This document shows, one piece after another, positions 25,444 through 34,356 of a DNA stretch of 64,000 nt. This stretch comes from Caballeronia fortuita (GTDB lineage Bacteria; Pseudomonadota; Gammaproteobacteria; Burkholderiales; Burkholderiaceae). The notes beneath the pieces are model-generated. The model made no database searches. It saw only the letters and a program-made list of their open reading frames with translations, and had not been told where the DNA came from. A program made the position numbers and the translations under genes. Every line of letters begins with the position of its first letter. Positions within the stretch are counted from its first letter, which is position 1. The stretch covers positions 1 to 64,000 of the forward strand of contig NZ_FCNX02000021.1 in NCBI RefSeq assembly GCF_001544835.2, written 5' to 3'.

Positions 25444-27881
25444 GTGCAGCGCTCCATCAGAGATGCCATCACTCGGGAGGGCGTCGCCGGTACATGCTTC
25501 ACGTATCCGTCACTACCGAGCGCGTCCGCCACGGCATTGCTGACGGCCGCAAGCGCGCCGCCGACGCCCGATTCGCCGGCGCCTTTCATGCCGAGCGGGT
25601 GAAACGGGTTGAGCGTGATTCGATGACCGACGCGGATGGGCGGCAGGTCGTTGGCACGCGGCAAGAGGTAGCTCTTGAAGCGATCCGTGATCATCCGATG
25701 CTCGCCGTCGAACTTGATTTGTTCCCAGAGCGCGGCGCCGATTCCCATCACGACCGCCCCTCGGAGCTGGGCTTCGACCAGCGCCGGGTTGACCATCGCG
25801 CCGCAGTCGTGCACGACGGCATAGTCGAGCAGCTTGCTGTTGCCCGTCGCCATGTCGAGTTGCAGTGCCACGGCGTGGACCGAGTACGAGAAAGTCGGAT
25901 AGGTGGCGATGCGGCCCTGCGCGTCCGGCTCGACGCGCACGTTCTTCGGCGCGAAACTACGGGTGACTTCGAGCGGCAAAGTCACGCCGGCGGCGACCGT
26001 AAACGGCCGCAGATGCACGCCGAGCGCAAGCTCGGCCACTGAAAGCTTCGCGCCGTCGGCTTCGCGCCATGCGTGGCCATCTCGCAGCACGATGCCCTCT
26101 GCGTCGCCGCCGAGCATGTTGGCGGCGCACTGCGCAAGCCGCTGGCGAAGCTCCTGTGCTGCGAGAAACGCCGCCGTTCCGCCGTACATGAGCGCACGGC
26201 TGCTCGCATTACCGGTGCCCAAGGGCGTCACGTCCGTGTCGCCTTCGATGACACGCACCTGGTCGGTGCGCAAGCCGAGCTCGCCCGCGACCATCTGAGC
26301 GATGCCGGTGTCGCTGCCGCTGCCGGGCGAGGTCACGCCGGTGAGAACCTGCACGTCGCCCGAAGGCATGATGCGGACCGTCGACGTCTCGAAGCCATTC
26401 GGGAAATTTCCGGGCCGCGCGCCGCCTTCCGGTGTCAGTTCGAATGCGATGCCAATGCCGATACGCCATTCGGACGTCCTTGCGGCATCCGCCTTCGTCC
26501 GCCACGCCGGATAGTCGAACATGGTCAGTAACTGCTCCAGGGCGCCGGGATAGTCGCCACTGTCGACGTTCAGGCCGGAAGGCAACAGACGTGGCAACGC
26601 TTCTCGCGGCACGAGGTTGCGCCGTCGCAATTCGACCGGATCCATGCCTGTCTCTCGCGCGAGCAGATCGATGGCGCGCTCGAGCACGAGGTTGCCGATC
26701 TCCTTGCCGTATCCGCGTATCGCTTGCCACGGCGGCTGATTGGTGATGGCGAGCGAGCATTCGATTTCGCAATTGTCTATCGCATAGACGGTCGGGAATA
26801 CGGCTGGCGTGACGAGCGCCATGGCCCAGCTATGACCCGCTCCGACGATGCCGACATCGACCAGCATCCGGTCGCGCCAGCCGATCAGTCGGCCCTCCTC
26901 ATCCGCTGCGATCTCGAACGTGTGATGCTGCGAACGGGAGCCCGCAAGCAGCGTCTCACGCCGCTCCTCGACCCATGCCACCGTGCGCCGTGTGAGCCTG
27001 CTGAAGAGCGCGACCAACACTTCCTCCGGATGTCCAGCCATCTTCAACCCGAATGTCCCGCCGATGCGCGGCGCGATCACGCGCACCTGAGTCTCCTTGA
27101 CGCGCAGCGCGGCGGCGAGCAGCCACCGGCTCGTGTGAGGATTCTGGAATGTGCCCGTCAACGTGTAGCGCTCGCCGCGTGCGTCCCACTCGGCCACATA
27201 ACAGAGCGTCTCCATCGGCGCGCTCGTGGAGGATCCGATCGTCAGTTCGCCTCGCGCGACATGCGCCGCGCGCGCGAAAGCAGCATCCGCGTCGCCCGAG
27301 CGGATGCGATCGCACACCAGCAGGTTCGTGTCCCAGCCGGGCTGAACGATCGGCGCATCGTCGCGCAATGCGTCGCGTGCGCTTGCCGTTGGCGCATGCA
27401 CCGCGTATTCCACGCGTATCTTCGCGAGCGCCGCTTGCGCATCATGCACCGAGGTCGCAACGAGAGCCGCCAAAGGTTGCCCGAAGTAAGTCGCCTGGCC
27501 GAGCGCGAGACAGCGGCTTTGCAAGGGACCGCGCGCGCCTCGCGCGGGCAGGTCCATTGCTGGCGGCATCGCGTCGCTCATGCGCGCCGCCTCTTCGCCG
27601 GTGAGTCCCGCGACCACGCCCGGCATCGCAAGCGCCTCGGACAGGTCGATCGAGACGATGGCAGCGCACGCGTAAGGGCTGCGCAGTATGGCGAGCTGAA
27701 GCGAACCGGCGGGAATCAGATCGGCGCTATAGTCCACGCGCCCCGACACGAAACGCGCGCCATCCAGCCGTGTCTCGTTCTTTCCGAGCAAGCTTCCCGC
27801 GGATGCATCTTCGAAAGGGTGTTCCATGTCTGCAGCATCCGGTCCCGCCTGCGCGGGCGTCATGATTGATTCGTGCATCAT
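25440..27881 (-). CDS. Molybdenum hydroxylase large molybdopterin subunit (CoxL-like, not CO dehydrogenase)
   Basis: An 813-aa catalytic subunit of the xanthine oxidase family. An a/b-hammerhead region (about residues 35-145) is followed by the molybdopterin-binding parts with APRIGGTFGLKMAGHPEE, QAIRGYGKEIGNLVLERAID and the catalytic-Glu region GMKGAGESGVGGA. The CO-dehydrogenase active-site loop AYRCSFR is absent; the equivalent is AIRGYGK, so it hydroxylates an organic ring or aldehyde rather than CO. Start at 27881 is chosen because its ATG overlaps the TGA of the upstream transporter. No XdhC-type or MobA-type maturation gene is seen. Confidence 0.92.
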   Translation of the reverse strand: MMHESIMTPAQAGPDAADMEHPFEDASAGSLLGKNETRLDGARFVSGRVDYSADLIPAGSLQLAILRSPYACAAIVSIDLSEALAMPGVVAGLTGEEAARMSDAMPPAMDLPARGARGPLQSRCLALGQATYFGQPLAALVATSVHDAQAALAKIRVEYAVHAPTASARDALRDDAPIVQPGWDTNLLVCDRIRSGDADAAFARAAHVARGELTIGSSTSAPMETLCYVAEWDARGERYTLTGTFQNPHTSRWLLAAALRVKETQVRVIAPRIGGTFGLKMAGHPEEVLVALFSRLTRRTVAWVEERRETLLAGSRSQHHTFEIAADEEGRLIGWRDRMLVDVGIVGAGHSWAMALVTPAVFPTVYAIDNCEIECSLAITNQPPWQAIRGYGKEIGNLVLERAIDLLARETGMDPVELRRRNLVPREALPRLLPSGLNVDSGDYPGALEQLLTMFDYPAWRTKADAARTSEWRIGIGIAFELTPEGGARPGNFPNGFETSTVRIMPSGDVQVLTGVTSPGSGSDTGIAQMVAGELGLRTDQVRVIEGDTDVTPLGTGNASSRALMYGGTAAFLAAQELRQRLAQCAANMLGGDAEGIVLRDGHAWREADGAKLSVAELALGVHLRPFTVAAGVTLPLEVTRSFAPKNVRVEPDAQGRIATYPTFSYSVHAVALQLDMATGNSKLLDYAVVHDCGAMVNPALVEAQLRGAVVMGIGAALWEQIKFDGEHRMITDRFKSYLLPRANDLPPIRVGHRITLNPFHPLGMKGAGESGVGGALAAVSNAVADALGSDGYVKHVPATPSRVMASLMERCT

Positions 27882-29215
27882 TGTTCGACCGGGCGTCCGA
27901 TCCGCACACACAACATTGCGCATGCGCCAAGCGCCAGCAACGTCGTCATCAGATAGAGCCCGCTGCTAAGCGTGCCGCTCATCGCCTTGAGCCAGCCCAT
28001 CGCGAACGGACTGAAGAATCCGCCCAGCAAGCCGAGGCTGTTGACGAATCCGATCGCTCCGGCGGCCGCGGGCGACCCGGCGAAGTAGTCCGATGCGAGC
28101 GACCAGATCAGCGGTATCGTAACGAATATGGTGGTCGATGCAATCGAGAGCAGTGCCATGATGAAAATCAGGTCTCGCTGTAGAAGCGGAAGCAGCGAGA
28201 GCGCGACAGCGCCCACGATCGCCGCGATAGCGCCGTGCCAGCGGCGCTCCAGCAACCGGTCCGAACTGCGGCAGATCAGCACCATTCCAATGGCCGCGAT
28301 ACCGTACGGCAACGCCGAGAGCCAGCCGATGTGCTCCACGCTCGTTGCCCCGGCGTTCTTCAGCACCGTCGGCAGCCAGAAGCTAAGCGCATAGGTGCCG
28401 CAGATGAACGTGAAATATGCGAAGCTCATCAGATACACCTTGGGGTCGCCGATCACTTGCCGAAGCCCTCCGGCGTGCAACGTCTCGACGTTCTCGCCTT
28501 CATTGCGCAACGCCCGGCGCAAGCTCTCGCGTTCCGGCTCGCTGAGCCACTTCGCGCCTTCTATGCCATCTGACAGTGAGAACCAGGTAACCATTCCCAG
28601 CAGCACCGCGGGCGCCGCTTCGACGATGTAGAGCCATTGCCAGCCCGCGAGATTCGCCACGCCGCCGAGATGCGACATCGCCCAGCCCGATACCGGCCCG
28701 CCGATCATGCCGGCGATCGGAAAGCCCGTCATGAAGAGGCCGAGAATCTGGCCGCGCCGCTGACGAGGAAACCACAGGCCCAGATAGTAGACGACACCTG
28801 GAAAGAAGCCGGCTTCGAAAACGCCAAGCAGAAAGCGCAGCACGTAGAACGCGGTGGGGCTGGACACTGTCGCCATCGCGCATCCGGTAATACCCCACAG
28901 CACCATGATGCGCGTGATGGTCTTGCGCGCGCCGATGCGTTGCAGCAGCAGGTTGCTGGGCACTTCGAACAGAAAGTAGCCGATGAAGAAGATACCGGCG
29001 CCCAGACCATACACCGCGTCGCTGAACCCCAACGCATCCTGCATCTGCAGCTTGGCGAAACCGACGTTGATGCGATCCAGATAGGCCACTACATAGCACA
29101 CGATCAGGAGCGGCACGAGCCGAAACGCGACTCTCAGATAAAGCGCGCTTTGCGCGTCGTCCCCGGCCCTCATTTCGGCTGGCGTGTCTGCATCGAAAGC
29201 GATTTTGCGGGACAT
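27878..29215 (-). CDS. MFS transporter, anion:cation symporter (ACS) family
   Basis: A 445-aa inner-membrane importer with 12 hydrophobic segments. ACS features are YLDRINVGFAKLQMQ in helix 1, GYFLFEVPSNLLLQRIGAR in helix 2 and RFLLGVFEAGFFPGVVYYL in helix 4. The family takes up organic acids such as phthalate, tartrate or gluconate. It is the first gene of the molybdenum hydroxylase block and overlaps it, so it probably imports the substrate. The divergent promoter region holds two TetR-type operator-like sites. Confidence 0.93.
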   Translation of the reverse strand: MSRKIAFDADTPAEMRAGDDAQSALYLRVAFRLVPLLIVCYVVAYLDRINVGFAKLQMQDALGFSDAVYGLGAGIFFIGYFLFEVPSNLLLQRIGARKTITRIMVLWGITGCAMATVSSPTAFYVLRFLLGVFEAGFFPGVVYYLGLWFPRQRRGQILGLFMTGFPIAGMIGGPVSGWAMSHLGGVANLAGWQWLYIVEAAPAVLLGMVTWFSLSDGIEGAKWLSEPERESLRRALRNEGENVETLHAGGLRQVIGDPKVYLMSFAYFTFICGTYALSFWLPTVLKNAGATSVEHIGWLSALPYGIAAIGMVLICRSSDRLLERRWHGAIAAIVGAVALSLLPLLQRDLIFIMALLSIASTTIFVTIPLIWSLASDYFAGSPAAAGAIGFVNSLGLLGGFFSPFAMGWLKAMSGTLSSGLYLMTTLLALGACAMLCVRIGRPVEQ

Positions 29216-29365
29216 GATGACTCCCTCAACGAAGATGGAGGGAACAGCCGGCGACCGACGGAAAGCAATTCATGAAAGTGTCTCCCTGATGCGTCGACGC
29301 TTGCGCTCAGCCAGCGTCTGCTCTTGTTGGACCGTGCCCGGAGGCGGAGGATCGTTCACATCGAA

Positions 29366-29385
29366 AACTGACTGATTGAACAGTT
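29366..29385. promoter_or_regulatory. TetR-type operator-like site 2
   Basis: AACTGACTGATTGAACAGTT has AACTG/CAGTT ends and shares the CTGAT core with the perfect palindrome 60 bp to the right. It is closer to the minus-strand transporter (about 150 bp from its start). Confidence 0.5.
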
Positions 29386-29445
29386 AGTACGGTAGCGGAG
29401 CAGGAAGTGTGCGGTCAATGACGAGAACGATAGGACAAACCCTCG

Positions 29446-29465
29446 TTGACTGATCGATCAGTCAA
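29446..29465. promoter_or_regulatory. TetR-type operator, perfect 20-bp palindrome
   Basis: TTGACTGATCGATCAGTCAA is fully self-complementary. It lies about 95 bp before the crotonase start. Related sites are at 21981, 29366 and 31311, the last one directly before the TetR gene. Confidence 0.7.
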
Positions 29466-29559
29466 TCATAATCTTCACGTTGAAGACCTGTCCGGCGACG
29501 CGTCGCTTCCAGTCGCGTAGCCGGTGCAAATCCTGGACGTTCATCATGAGGACAGAGCC

Positions 29560-30324
29560 GTGAGCAATTTCAATGAATACGCAGACAAGTTCGAGACCAT
29601 CCGCATGACGCGCACCGATGGCGTGCTGGAGATGCACTTTCACACGCATGGAGAGCCACTCGTATGGAACCTGACCGCGCATCGGGAGTTCGAACAGGCG
29701 TTTCTCGATGTCGGCCGCGATCGTGAAAACGAAGTCGTCATCATGACGGGCACCGGCGACGCCTTCAGCGGCCCTGCCATCGCGCCCGGCATGCACCAGA
29801 ACCGCAATTCGATGACGCCCACGATTTACGATCCGATCTACTGGGAGGCGAAGCATCTGCTGATCAACCTGCTAAATATCGAAGCGCCCGTGATCAGCAT
29901 CATCAACGGGCCGGCGGTGCGGCACTCGGAGATTCCGCTATTGGGCGACATCGTGCTGGCATCGCACACGGCGACGATTCAGGACACCGCGCACTTCCAG
30001 GGCGGCATGGTCCCGGGCGACGGCATGCATCTGATCATGCCGCTGCTGATGGGACGCGCGCGCGGTCACTATTTCCTGCTGACGGGTCAGGAGATTTCCG
30101 CCGAGAAAGCACTGGAGATGGGTCTCGTCAACGAAGTGTTGCCGCAGGCGGAACTCTTGCCGCGCGCGCGTGAACTCGCCAGACTGATGCTCAAGCAACC
30201 CCGGCTCGTGCGACGTTATACGCGCACTTGCCTGAATCAGGAACTGAAGGCGCGCCTGCATGACGTACTGGGGTACGGACTTGCGCTCGAGGGCATCGCC
30301 CGAATGAAGGAACCGGCGGCCTGA
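29560..30324 (+). CDS. 6-oxocamphor-hydrolase-like crotonase (C-C hydrolase of beta-diketones)
   Basis: A 254-aa crotonase-superfamily protein. From memory it follows the 6-oxocamphor hydrolase (CamK) of Rhodococcus closely: TDGVLEMHFHTHGEPLVWN, DRENEVVIMTGTG, HSEIPLLGDIVLASHTAT, HFQGGMVPGDGMH, then GHYFLLTGQEISAEKALEMG. The catalytic residues I recall for that enzyme appear kept as the His of RHSEIP, the His of TAHFQGG and the Asp of VPGDG. That enzyme cleaves a cyclic 1,3-diketone without coenzyme A. A plain enoyl-CoA hydratase role is less likely. The GTG at 29560 follows GAGGAC and gives the family length; the frame is open to 29524. Confidence 0.85.
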   Translation: MSNFNEYADKFETIRMTRTDGVLEMHFHTHGEPLVWNLTAHREFEQAFLDVGRDRENEVVIMTGTGDAFSGPAIAPGMHQNRNSMTPTIYDPIYWEAKHLLINLLNIEAPVISIINGPAVRHSEIPLLGDIVLASHTATIQDTAHFQGGMVPGDGMHLIMPLLMGRARGHYFLLTGQEISAEKALEMGLVNEVLPQAELLPRARELARLMLKQPRLVRRYTRTCLNQELKARLHDVLGYGLALEGIARMKEPAA

Positions 30325-30376
30325 GGCAGCCACGTCGAACACGCATATTCTTCGAAATCAGGATGAAGGAGGTTAC

Positions 30377-31288
30377 ATGACTGTCAACAGCATGACGAGA
30401 CCCATCGATATGGTGGGTTCGGTCGTCGACGTGATCGACTCGGCACCCGACGTGCTCGGCGAATCGATCATCTGGGATGAAAAGACGCAACTGCTCTGGT
30501 GGGTCGACGGGATCGGTCAGGCGATCCATCGACTCGACATATCGAGCGGATCGAAGAAAAGCTGGCCGATGCAGGAAGAGATCGGCAGCATCGGACTGCG
30601 TGCCAAAGGTGGATTGATCGTCGGCATGCGTTCGGGCTTTTATTTCTTTTCCCCCGAGACTGGCGAACTGACTGAAATCGCCCGGCCCGACGCCGAGCGG
30701 CCCAGGAACCGCTTCAATGACGGAAAGTGCGACAGGTACGGGCGTTACTGGTCCGGCACCGTGGAGGCGGCCGCCTACACGCCGCGCGGGCGCCTGTTCC
30801 GGCTCGACCCCGATCTCCAGCCCAAACTGATCATGGAGGGCATCACCTGCATCAACGGCATCAGCTTCAGCCCGGACAACCGTCTGATGTACATGACGGA
30901 TTCGTTCAGTTGCCAGATCGACGTGTTCGACTACGATTCCGTCGATGGCGCTATCTACAATCGCCGCAAGTTCGCCGATGTGCCGCTCGGGCGCGGCATC
31001 TGCGACGGCTCGACAGTCGACGCCGACGGCTGCTTCTGGAGCGCGAACATGGATGGCTGGTGCGTGACGCGCTACGATCCGCGTGGTCGCATCGACATGG
31101 TCATCAACCTTCCGGTGCGACGCGTGAGCAGCCTGTGCTTCGGCGGCCCCGATCTGGACACTCTCTTCATCACCACGGCGCGCCGCCGGATGAACGAGAA
31201 AGAACTGACGCAGCAGCCGCTTGCCGGCAACGTGCTTGCCGTGCGGCCCGGCGTGAAGGGGCTGCCCGAGCCCGAGTTCCTGGGTTGA
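30377..31288 (+). CDS. SMP-30/gluconolactonase family lactonase
   Basis: A 303-aa six-bladed beta-propeller hydrolase. Metal and substrate residues are visible as GESIIWDEKTQLLWWVDG near residue 28, RFNDGKCDRYGRYWSGT near residue 115, and INGISFSPDNRLMYMTDS near residue 159. It hydrolyses lactones with a divalent metal. AAGGAGG precedes the ATG. It lies 52 bp after the diketone-hydrolase-like gene, so a lactone may arise in the same pathway. The exact substrate is unknown. Confidence 0.9.
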   Translation: MTVNSMTRPIDMVGSVVDVIDSAPDVLGESIIWDEKTQLLWWVDGIGQAIHRLDISSGSKKSWPMQEEIGSIGLRAKGGLIVGMRSGFYFFSPETGELTEIARPDAERPRNRFNDGKCDRYGRYWSGTVEAAAYTPRGRLFRLDPDLQPKLIMEGITCINGISFSPDNRLMYMTDSFSCQIDVFDYDSVDGAIYNRRKFADVPLGRGICDGSTVDADGCFWSANMDGWCVTRYDPRGRIDMVINLPVRRVSSLCFGGPDLDTLFITTARRRMNEKELTQQPLAGNVLAVRPGVKGLPEPEFLG

Positions 31289-31310
31289 GACAGTGCTGCG
31301 GACCGGTTGC

Positions 31311-31337
31311 GCTATACTGATCGATCGATCGAATAGC
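31311..31337. promoter_or_regulatory. TetR-type operator-like site 4, before the TetR gene
   Basis: Arms GCTATACTG and its near-complement CGAATAGC flank a GATCGATCGATC centre. It ends 17 bp before the TetR start, suggesting autoregulation. Confidence 0.6.
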
Positions 31338-31354
31338 TTCATGAGGATACGGAG

Positions 31355-32137
31355 ATGAAGGTCCAACGTGGAAAGCCCGTGAAGCCCCCCATCGCGAATC
31401 AGGAGCCCGACCGGGCCCAAGGCTCACGTCTCTCGGCCATCCTGAATGCGGCGGAGCGCGCATTCGGCGAGCACGGCTATGCTGGCGCAAGCATGCGGAC
31501 CATCGCCGAAGGAGCCGGGGTGGCGCAAGCGCTCGTGCATTATCACTATGCAACGAAGGACAAGCTCTATGAAGCGGTCTTCGAACGCCGCTCTGCGGCG
31601 ATCAATCAATATCGCGGCCGGTTGCTCGACGCTCTGTTCGCGGGTAAGCGGACCGCGACAGTCGAGGACGTGCTGACGATTGCCTTCACGCCACTGTCCG
31701 AAATCTTCCACGATGAGGACGCCGATAACCTTGCGTTGTACGTGCAACTGGTGGCGTCTGTCAGTCTGGGCAGTGACGAGCGCTCGCGGCACATCCGCGA
31801 AACTTACTATGATCCGATCGCCGAGCGGTTCATCGATGCGCTGCATACGGTCGTGCCGGGCATAGCGCGTGAACAGGCGGTTTGGGCCTATCTGTTTTCC
31901 GCCGGGGCGCGGCAGCAAGCGCATGCGATCAACGGTCGTGCAATGCGGCTGGGCGCAAAGGATCGTACGAAGGCGTCAACGGCGCATTATTCGGATCTGG
32001 TTCGCTTCGCAGCAGCAGGGGTCCGTGAGCTGGCACGCGCGGGACAGCAGACGGGCAAGCCTCCCAGTAAGTCGGGTGGCCGGGCCGCGAAGTCTTCGAC
32101 CAGCCGTGCAAAGACACCGCTGAACGGCGCGACTTGA
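31355..32137 (+). CDS. TetR-family transcriptional regulator
   Basis: A 260-aa repressor. The N-terminal TetR domain has ILNAAERAFGEHGYAGASMR and IAEGAGVAQALVHYHYATK with the following KLYEAVF (residues about 29-76). A ligand-binding helical domain follows. The last 30 residues are Lys/Ser/Arg/Ala-rich and look disordered, an unusual tail that may add DNA contacts. Operator-like palindromes before this gene, before the diketone-hydrolase gene and upstream of both transporters suggest it controls the whole cluster. Confidence 0.9.
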   Translation: MKVQRGKPVKPPIANQEPDRAQGSRLSAILNAAERAFGEHGYAGASMRTIAEGAGVAQALVHYHYATKDKLYEAVFERRSAAINQYRGRLLDALFAGKRTATVEDVLTIAFTPLSEIFHDEDADNLALYVQLVASVSLGSDERSRHIRETYYDPIAERFIDALHTVVPGIAREQAVWAYLFSAGARQQAHAINGRAMRLGAKDRTKASTAHYSDLVRFAAAGVRELARAGQQTGKPPSKSGGRAAKSSTSRAKTPLNGAT

Positions 32138-32187
32138 TGGCAACGGGTGGCGATCCGCTCGTACACCTGCGATCGTTGAGCAAGACC

Positions 32188-32220
32188 AGTGCGCCGCAGC
32201 ACGTCACTGTGCGGCGCACT
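32188..32220. terminator. Bidirectional hairpin between convergent genes
   Basis: AGTGCGCCGCA and TGCGGCGCACT form a perfect 11-bp stem with an 11-nt loop, midway between the converging TetR and SDR genes. There is no long T run on either side, so termination strength is uncertain. Confidence 0.6.
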
Positions 32221-32228
32221 TCGCACAT

Positions 32229-32975
32229 TCAGCGCATGCCTCCCGAACCGAAGATTGTCTCGCCGGTCACCCAGCGCGCATCGTCCGATGCGAGGTAAGA
32301 GACGATCGGCGCAATGTCTCGCACCTGTCCGATGCGGCCAAGAGGTGTCCGGGCCTCGTTCCACGCGTGGAACTCCGAACCGATCGCTCCCGCAGCATGG
32401 GTGCCTTCCGTTTCGATCAAACCAGGATTCACTGCATTGACCCTGACTCCGCGTGGGCCGAGTTCCCGCGCGAGCACACCCGTGATCGCGTTAATGGCAC
32501 CTTTCGTGCCGCTGTAGATAGCACTCTCGGCCGGCAGAACAGCGGTAACGTTCGAACTGATGTTGATTATGCTGCCGCCCTCACGCAGGTACGGCGCTGC
32601 CGCACCCGCGACTAATAGCGGACCGAGAACGTTGATGTCGAACTGCATGCGATAGCGCTCTTCCGTGGTCTCTTCTATCTTCGCGAACTGGTAGACGCCG
32701 GAGTTGTTCACCACGATATCCAGACGCCCAAAGGAGTCGATGGCCGCTCTTATCAGCGCGTCTACGTCGGCCTTGCTGGTGACATCCGCGCGCACCGCCA
32801 CCGCCTTTCCACCAGCCGCTTCGATGTCGGCGACGACCTTGTCGGCGCCGCTCCTGCTCGAGGCGTAATTGACGACGACCGTCGCGCCGTCTGCGGCAAG
32901 CTGCCGGGCGATACCCGCGCCGATGCCTTTCGAAGCGCCCGTCACGATGGCGACCTTGTCTTTGAGCTTGTTCAT
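32229..32975 (-). CDS. Short-chain dehydrogenase/reductase (SDR)
   Basis: A 248-aa classical SDR. The cofactor motif TGASKGIGAGIA is at residues 13-24, NNSGV near residue 90 and the catalytic pair YSGTK (Tyr and Lys) near residue 156, with the Ser in NISSN. VRVNAVNPG and a C-terminal GETIFGSGG complete the family. It reduces or oxidises a carbonyl or alcohol with NAD(P)H. It is the last gene of the minus-strand operon starting at bdcA. Confidence 0.9.
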   Translation of the reverse strand: MNKLKDKVAIVTGASKGIGAGIARQLAADGATVVVNYASSRSGADKVVADIEAAGGKAVAVRADVTSKADVDALIRAAIDSFGRLDIVVNNSGVYQFAKIEETTEERYRMQFDINVLGPLLVAGAAAPYLREGGSIINISSNVTAVLPAESAIYSGTKGAINAITGVLARELGPRGVRVNAVNPGLIETEGTHAAGAIGSEFHAWNEARTPLGRIGQVRDIAPIVSYLASDDARWVTGETIFGSGGMR

Positions 32976-33006
32976 GATTGATTTCGGGATGAGCCGAATA
33001 CGGTGA

Positions 33007-33309
33007 TCAGAGCGGCGAAAAGATCGTGCGCATAACCAAGGGCGAATCCGTAAAGTTATTCACGTCCGCCATGATCCGTTCCATCTCCGGTGAGGCAAGA
33101 GCCGCATCGATCGACGCGTGGTCCCGAAATCGATACACCCCGATAGACACCCATCCGTCGCCTTCGCCAGCGGGATAGAACGCGTCAGCCGCCTCGAGGC
33201 CATACTGTCCCCAACACTCCATCGCCAACGAAAGGTGCCTGGTCGCGTAGTAGTTCCGGTCGAACCGGGTGGTCTTGTCGCCGGTACATACGACGATCAG
33301 CTTGGTCAT
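33007..33309 (-). CDS. EthD-family small protein, copy 1
   Basis: A 100-aa ferredoxin-like fold protein of the EthD family (dimeric alpha-beta barrel). It contains TRFDRNYYATRHLSLAMECW, the conserved (D/N)YY-x(3)-H pattern, and ends SPEMERIMADVNNFTD. EthD proteins act in ether degradation, decarboxylation or aromatisation of small polyketides. This copy is a clear paralogue of the one at 34357-34671, and both sit beside an SDR gene. ATG at 33309 follows GGGAAAAG. Confidence 0.85.
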   Translation of the reverse strand: MTKLIVVCTGDKTTRFDRNYYATRHLSLAMECWGQYGLEAADAFYPAGEGDGWVSIGVYRFRDHASIDAALASPEMERIMADVNNFTDSPLVMRTIFSPL

Positions 33310-33408
33310 CACTTTTCCCGATCAGGTAAAGATTGAAGATAAACGCGACGTCAAAAAACGTGCTCGTGGAACTCCGTTGGCCTCCGTTCACGCATTGCCT
33401 CATGCCGA

Positions 33409-34263
33409 CTAAAGAGTCGGCGGCCCGACGCTCAGCGCAGCCATCGCCGACCAGTCCCGGTCGCCCATGCCGGCCTCGACCGTCTCAGCCATCCGGCCAT
33501 GAACCGCTGTCAGCATCGGCAGCACGCGCCCTGCTTCCAGAGCCGCTTCGGATGCCAGGCGCAAATCCTTCAGGCCGAGCGTCGCCTTGAAACCGGGCTC
33601 ATAGTCCGAATGCATGATCTTCGACGAGTAAACCTGATAAGAGCGGCTGCCGAAGAGCGTGTTCAGAATCACGTCGAAGAAACGCTCGCGCGGCAAGCCG
33701 TTCGCTTCCGTCAGCACGACGGCTTCGGCCATCGCCTCGATCGCCATCGTGATCATCATGTTGCAGGCGATCTTCGCGGCGTTCGCCGTCGGCGCTTCGA
33801 TGCCCATGTCCCAGATCCGTCCGCCGATTACTTCCAGCAACGGACGCGCATGCTCCACGGCATCGGGCGCGCCGCCCGCCAGCACGTTCAGCTCGCCCTT
33901 CTCGGCGACATCGGGACGGCCCAGCACGGGCGCCGCGACATAGCGAAGGCCTGCCTGTTCATGCAACGCGACGAGTTCGCGCGAGAAGGCCACCGAGATC
34001 GTCGACGTGACGACGTGCACGAGTCCGCGCTTCGCCTGCGCCAGCATGCCGGATGCGATGAGCGACGAGCGGATCGCGTCGTCGTCGGACAGCATCGTGA
34101 GCACGGCGTCGCCTTGCAAGGCATCGACCGGCGACGCGACCATCGTCACGCCGTCGACCGAACCGCCCGAGCGATTCCACGCTTTCACGTCATGTCCCGC
34201 GCGCGCCAGATTGCGCGCCATGGCGCGTCCCATCGCGCCTAGTCCGATGATCCCTACTTCCAT
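33409..34263 (-). CDS. NAD(P)-dependent 3-hydroxyacid dehydrogenase (HIBADH-like)
   Basis: A 284-aa beta-hydroxyacid dehydrogenase. The Rossmann motif VGIIGLGAMGRAMARNLARA is at residues 3-22, with STISV near residue 88. The catalytic-Lys region follows near residue 163 as NAAKIACNMMITMAIEAMAE, where Lys is kept. It oxidises a 3-hydroxyacid or reduces a related carbonyl or imine. It lies between the two EthD genes in the same direction. Confidence 0.88.
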   Translation of the reverse strand: MEVGIIGLGAMGRAMARNLARAGHDVKAWNRSGGSVDGVTMVASPVDALQGDAVLTMLSDDDAIRSSLIASGMLAQAKRGLVHVVTSTISVAFSRELVALHEQAGLRYVAAPVLGRPDVAEKGELNVLAGGAPDAVEHARPLLEVIGGRIWDMGIEAPTANAAKIACNMMITMAIEAMAEAVVLTEANGLPRERFFDVILNTLFGSRSYQVYSSKIMHSDYEPGFKATLGLKDLRLASEAALEAGRVLPMLTAVHGRMAETVEAGMGDRDWSAMAALSVGPPTL

Positions 34264-34356
34264 GATGTTCGATCCTGCTCAATTGAGAGATGCGAGCCAT
34301 TCGAGCACCGGCGCGTGCGCCCAAGGCTCGAATGTGTGCTCATGCGTATCGCCCTT

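Larger units (their letters stand above)
29216..29559. promoter_or_regulatory. Divergent promoter region of the catabolic cluster
   Basis: A 344-bp gap between the transporter/hydroxylase block (minus) and the crotonase/lactonase/TetR block (plus). It contains operator-like sites at 29366-29385 and 29446-29465. No gene was found in it. Confidence 0.6.

Noticed and set aside
25440..27881. Annotation as carbon monoxide dehydrogenase large subunit
   Set aside because: The AYRCSFR active-site loop with its Cys is absent; the equivalent loop is AIRGYGK, so it belongs with other molybdenum hydroxylases.
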